From NCBI GenBank assembly GCA_030123645.1, contig JASJYE010000087.1, positions 1 to 8,243 on the forward strand: a DNA stretch of 8,243 nt. The letters are read 5' to 3'. Both the position numbers and the translations under genes were made by a program. Shown here in pieces: positions 6,916-8,243 of this stretch; position 1 is the first letter of the stretch; each line of letters opens with the position of its first letter. Below the pieces are notes generated by a model. The model worked only from the letters and a program-made list of their open reading frames with translations. It was not told the origin of the DNA and did not search any database. This stretch comes from Candidatus Hydrogenedentota bacterium (lineage in GTDB: Bacteria; Hydrogenedentota; Hydrogenedentia; Hydrogenedentales; GCA-2746185).

Positions 6916-7089
6916 ATGATGTATCAGCAGTTTTGGACCGCTAACGCGCTCATGATGTGGTGGTTTACGAAGTTTGCGGGATATGAGATTGTCAGAAGCA
7001 AGTGGATTCCTCGGCATGGGTCATTCGGTAGTATTCGATACTCGACCGAATGGGCGCTGGCTAAGCGAAACGGTCCAAAGCTCCGGTAG
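6916..7089 (+). CDS. Small basic Trp-rich protein, unknown function
   Basis: GGAG at 6906-6909 lies 6 bases before an ATG that is immediately repeated (6916 and 6919), and the frame ends at TAG 7087-7089, giving 57 residues. The N-terminal part (FWTANALMMWWFTKFAGY, about 6-23) is hydrophobic and aromatic and could be a short membrane-associated or amphipathic helix. The rest is strongly basic: IVRSKWIPRHG, then STEWALAKRNGPKLR at the C-terminus. I do not recognise the family. The good ribosome-binding site and a coherent composition favour a real gene over chance. A DNA hairpin lies inside the coding sequence (7022-7052). It follows the small membrane protein gene on the same strand by about 195 bases, so co-transcription is possible but unproven. 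Confidence 0.55.
   Translation: MMYQQFWTANALMMWWFTKFAGYEIVRSKWIPRHGSFGSIRYSTEWALAKRNGPKLR
7022..7052 (+). repeat. Strong bulged hairpin inside the small gene
   Basis: CATTCGGT (7022-7029) pairs with ACCGAATG (7045-7052). Directly inside, AGTAT (7030-7034) pairs with ATACT (7038-7042) around a TCG loop, with a 2-base CG bulge on the 3' side. In total there are 13 perfect base pairs, unusually strong for coding DNA. It could shape mRNA, terminate or process the transcript, or serve as a protein or recombinase site. Confidence 0.6.
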
Positions 7090-7219
7090 CCTTGTCGGTC
7101 CCGCGCCCGTGTCAGTCTGTGTCTATTCCGTCGCCGCTCCCTCAGCTTGTGCCGTGGAGGCCCCTGCGCTGCGGTTTCGTTTTGGCCCGGGTGGATGCGC
7201 GAACATCTGCCGGGGCGCT

Positions 7220-7852
7220 TTATAACCCCTTATCGACTAGCTCTTTCTGAAAATGATTCCAGGCGTTCTCGGCCTTGTCTATGGCCGCGCACTCATAAGC
7301 TTCCTTGAGCTCCAACAAAAGTTTGATTGCCTCCTCTGCGCTGAGGTAATCCGAGATCTTTTCAAGCTCGCGCTCGAAGCAAAGCCCCTCCACGAATTCC
7401 GAGGCAAACTCGCGAACATCGCCGATATTAGAAACGATGCGTTCGGAGTTGCAGGACGACTCTGTACATAGAATGCTTCCGGTGTCATCCAACTCGAAAT
7501 CGATGGCGAACATAGAGCCAATCCTATCCTCCGCGCGCCTATCAACGCTGACCGTCACGGTGCGTTTTCTAGACTCAGGAAGGGGCGTTAATGTCTCCGT
7601 CTCCGGCTTAAGCTCGAAGCGCTGCCAGTAGGTCATAAACGAGTCCATGGCTTCGTCAGGCCAGTATTCGCAACCCAATATGCGTTGGTGGCGCTCCACC
7701 TCGAACACGATTCGATCTGGTCGAGATTCGCCCGCGTCTATCTCGCTCCTGAGATAGATTTTCTCGTACGTCAACCCGTCGTGGTTTGCGATCTCATCGG
7801 CGTGCTCATTCGCGTAACCACAAACAGCCATGAGTGCTTCTTGTCTATCCAT
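7220..7852 (-). CDS. Hypothetical acidic cytoplasmic protein, unknown family
   Basis: The gene encodes 210 residues with no signal peptide and no membrane segment. The ATG at 7852 is chosen because GAGGGGG (7857-7863) lies just upstream. The frame extends eight codons to a GTG at 7876, but that start lacks a ribosome-binding site and would put the GAGGGGG inside the coding region. The N-terminal half has mixed alpha/beta character with EYWPDEAMDSFMTYWQRF at about 62-79. The middle is a beta-like segment (RTVTVSVDRR, 97-106). The C-terminal third is predicted helical and charged (about 145-206). Four cysteines (11, 61, 129, 134) precede Cys158 and Cys188 without a clear metal-binding spacing. 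I do not recognise it. Stand-alone small acidic proteins of this kind can be immunity or accessory proteins, but nothing here shows that. Its base composition looks lower in G+C than the efflux genes, hinting at separate origin. The stop is TAA at 7222-7220. Confidence 0.85.
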   Translation of the reverse strand: MDRQEALMAVCGYANEHADEIANHDGLTYEKIYLRSEIDAGESRPDRIVFEVERHQRILGCEYWPDEAMDSFMTYWQRFELKPETETLTPLPESRKRTVTVSVDRRAEDRIGSMFAIDFELDDTGSILCTESSCNSERIVSNIGDVREFASEFVEGLCFERELEKISDYLSAEEAIKLLLELKEAYECAAIDKAENAWNHFQKELVDKGL

Positions 7853-8019
7853 AATTCCCCCTCGTATCTTTTTCACTAACCATAAGAAGTCTCATTCTAA
7901 CGCTCAGGGCGCCTAAAGGGAAGGTTTTTTTATTTTCTAGCCCTTGTGCATGCGTCGCGATACGGCACCATACGCGCCGCTTTACCTCGTTCTCCCACCA
8001 GCGGCGATGCTCTTACGAG

Positions 8020-8045
8020 GCCATGGCTTGGGCATAACCCATGGC
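8020..8045. repeat. Inverted repeat GCCATGG / CCATGGC
   Basis: GCCATGG (8020-8026) and CCATGGC (8039-8045) are perfect complements separated by 12 bases. Each arm contains the self-complementary CCATGG. No T-run follows. It may be a hairpin or a protein-binding site; no function is assigned. Confidence 0.45.
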
Positions 8046-8099
8046 AGCTCCACTTAACATCCCCGGTTTAGTGTCCAAGCGACGGGGCCCACCTCAGAT

Positions 8100-8123
8100 C
8101 GCCCATTCAGCGCTGATTGGGCG
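8100..8123. promoter_or_regulatory. 24-bp near-perfect palindrome, operator-like
   Basis: CGCCCA (8100-8105) and TGGGCG (8118-8123) flank a perfect central palindrome TCAGCGCTGA (8107-8116), with a single T/T mismatch pair between them. Such two-fold symmetry suits a dimeric regulator site, but no regulator or nearby promoter identifies it. Confidence 0.4.
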
Positions 8124-8243
8124 GAGTGTCGATAGCTAAGTGTAAAAACTTCGAAAGATTGCATGATGGGCAACATCTGTCAAGTGATTCACCCTTATAT
8201 CCTAGGTGCAGCTTCCTCTGGAATGCGCTACGGTAGGAAGCGG

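Larger units (their letters stand above)
7877..8243. other. Gene-less right end with dyad repeats
   Basis: No supported gene is seen. A T-rich tract (T7, A, T4 at 7925-7936) and two dyads (8020-8045 and 8100-8123) are the only structures. A perfect TTGACA lies on the minus strand (8183-8178), but its 17-base-spaced partner AATCTT is a poor -10. A 32-codon plus-strand frame (8041-8139) has no ribosome-binding site. Confidence 0.5.

Noticed and set aside
7893..7936. T-rich tract after a GC stretch as a plus-strand terminator
   Set aside because: No stable stem precedes the T-run and no plus-strand gene ends nearby.
8155..8183. Minus-strand promoter with perfect TTGACA
   Set aside because: The -10 position reads AATCTT, matching only three of six consensus bases, and the nearest minus-strand gene starts about 300 bases away.

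Overview
The window looks like part of a Gram-negative (diderm) bacterial chromosome of moderately high G+C. The diderm inference rests on an RND efflux permease with its periplasmic adaptor and on an exported metallo-hydrolase. No ribosomal RNA, tRNA or taxon-diagnostic gene is present, so the organism cannot be named. An uncultured lineage is possible but this is only inference.

Left part (1-5800), all on the minus strand. A two-gene efflux operon reads right to left. It starts at an extended -10 promoter near 5780, followed by a leader with a hairpin and T-run that resembles an intrinsic terminator. Next comes the membrane-fusion adaptor, then the HAE-1/AcrB-type permease, joined by an ATGA stop/start overlap. 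No outer-membrane channel gene is in the window, so the pump presumably uses a TolC-like protein encoded elsewhere. About 420 bases downstream lies a secreted MBL-fold hydrolase with its own ribosome-binding site; it runs off the left edge. The gap between them holds hairpins and a short coding-like remnant.

Right part (5800-8243) is an accessory-looking, gene-poor region. It holds two very small plus-strand genes, each with a good Shine-Dalgarno sequence. The first (6457-6720) is a two- or three-helix membrane protein whose frame is interrupted by one TGA and then continues convincingly to a TAG. The second (6916-7089) is a 57-residue, Trp-rich, basic protein that carries a strong DNA hairpin near its end. 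A 210-residue acidic protein of unknown function (7220-7852) lies on the minus strand. The rest is intergenic DNA with coding-like fragments and several dyad repeats.

No recognisable new multi-gene system is visible. The most informative oddities are the in-frame TGA in the small membrane protein, the possible attenuator before the efflux operon, and the unrecognised small proteins on the right.
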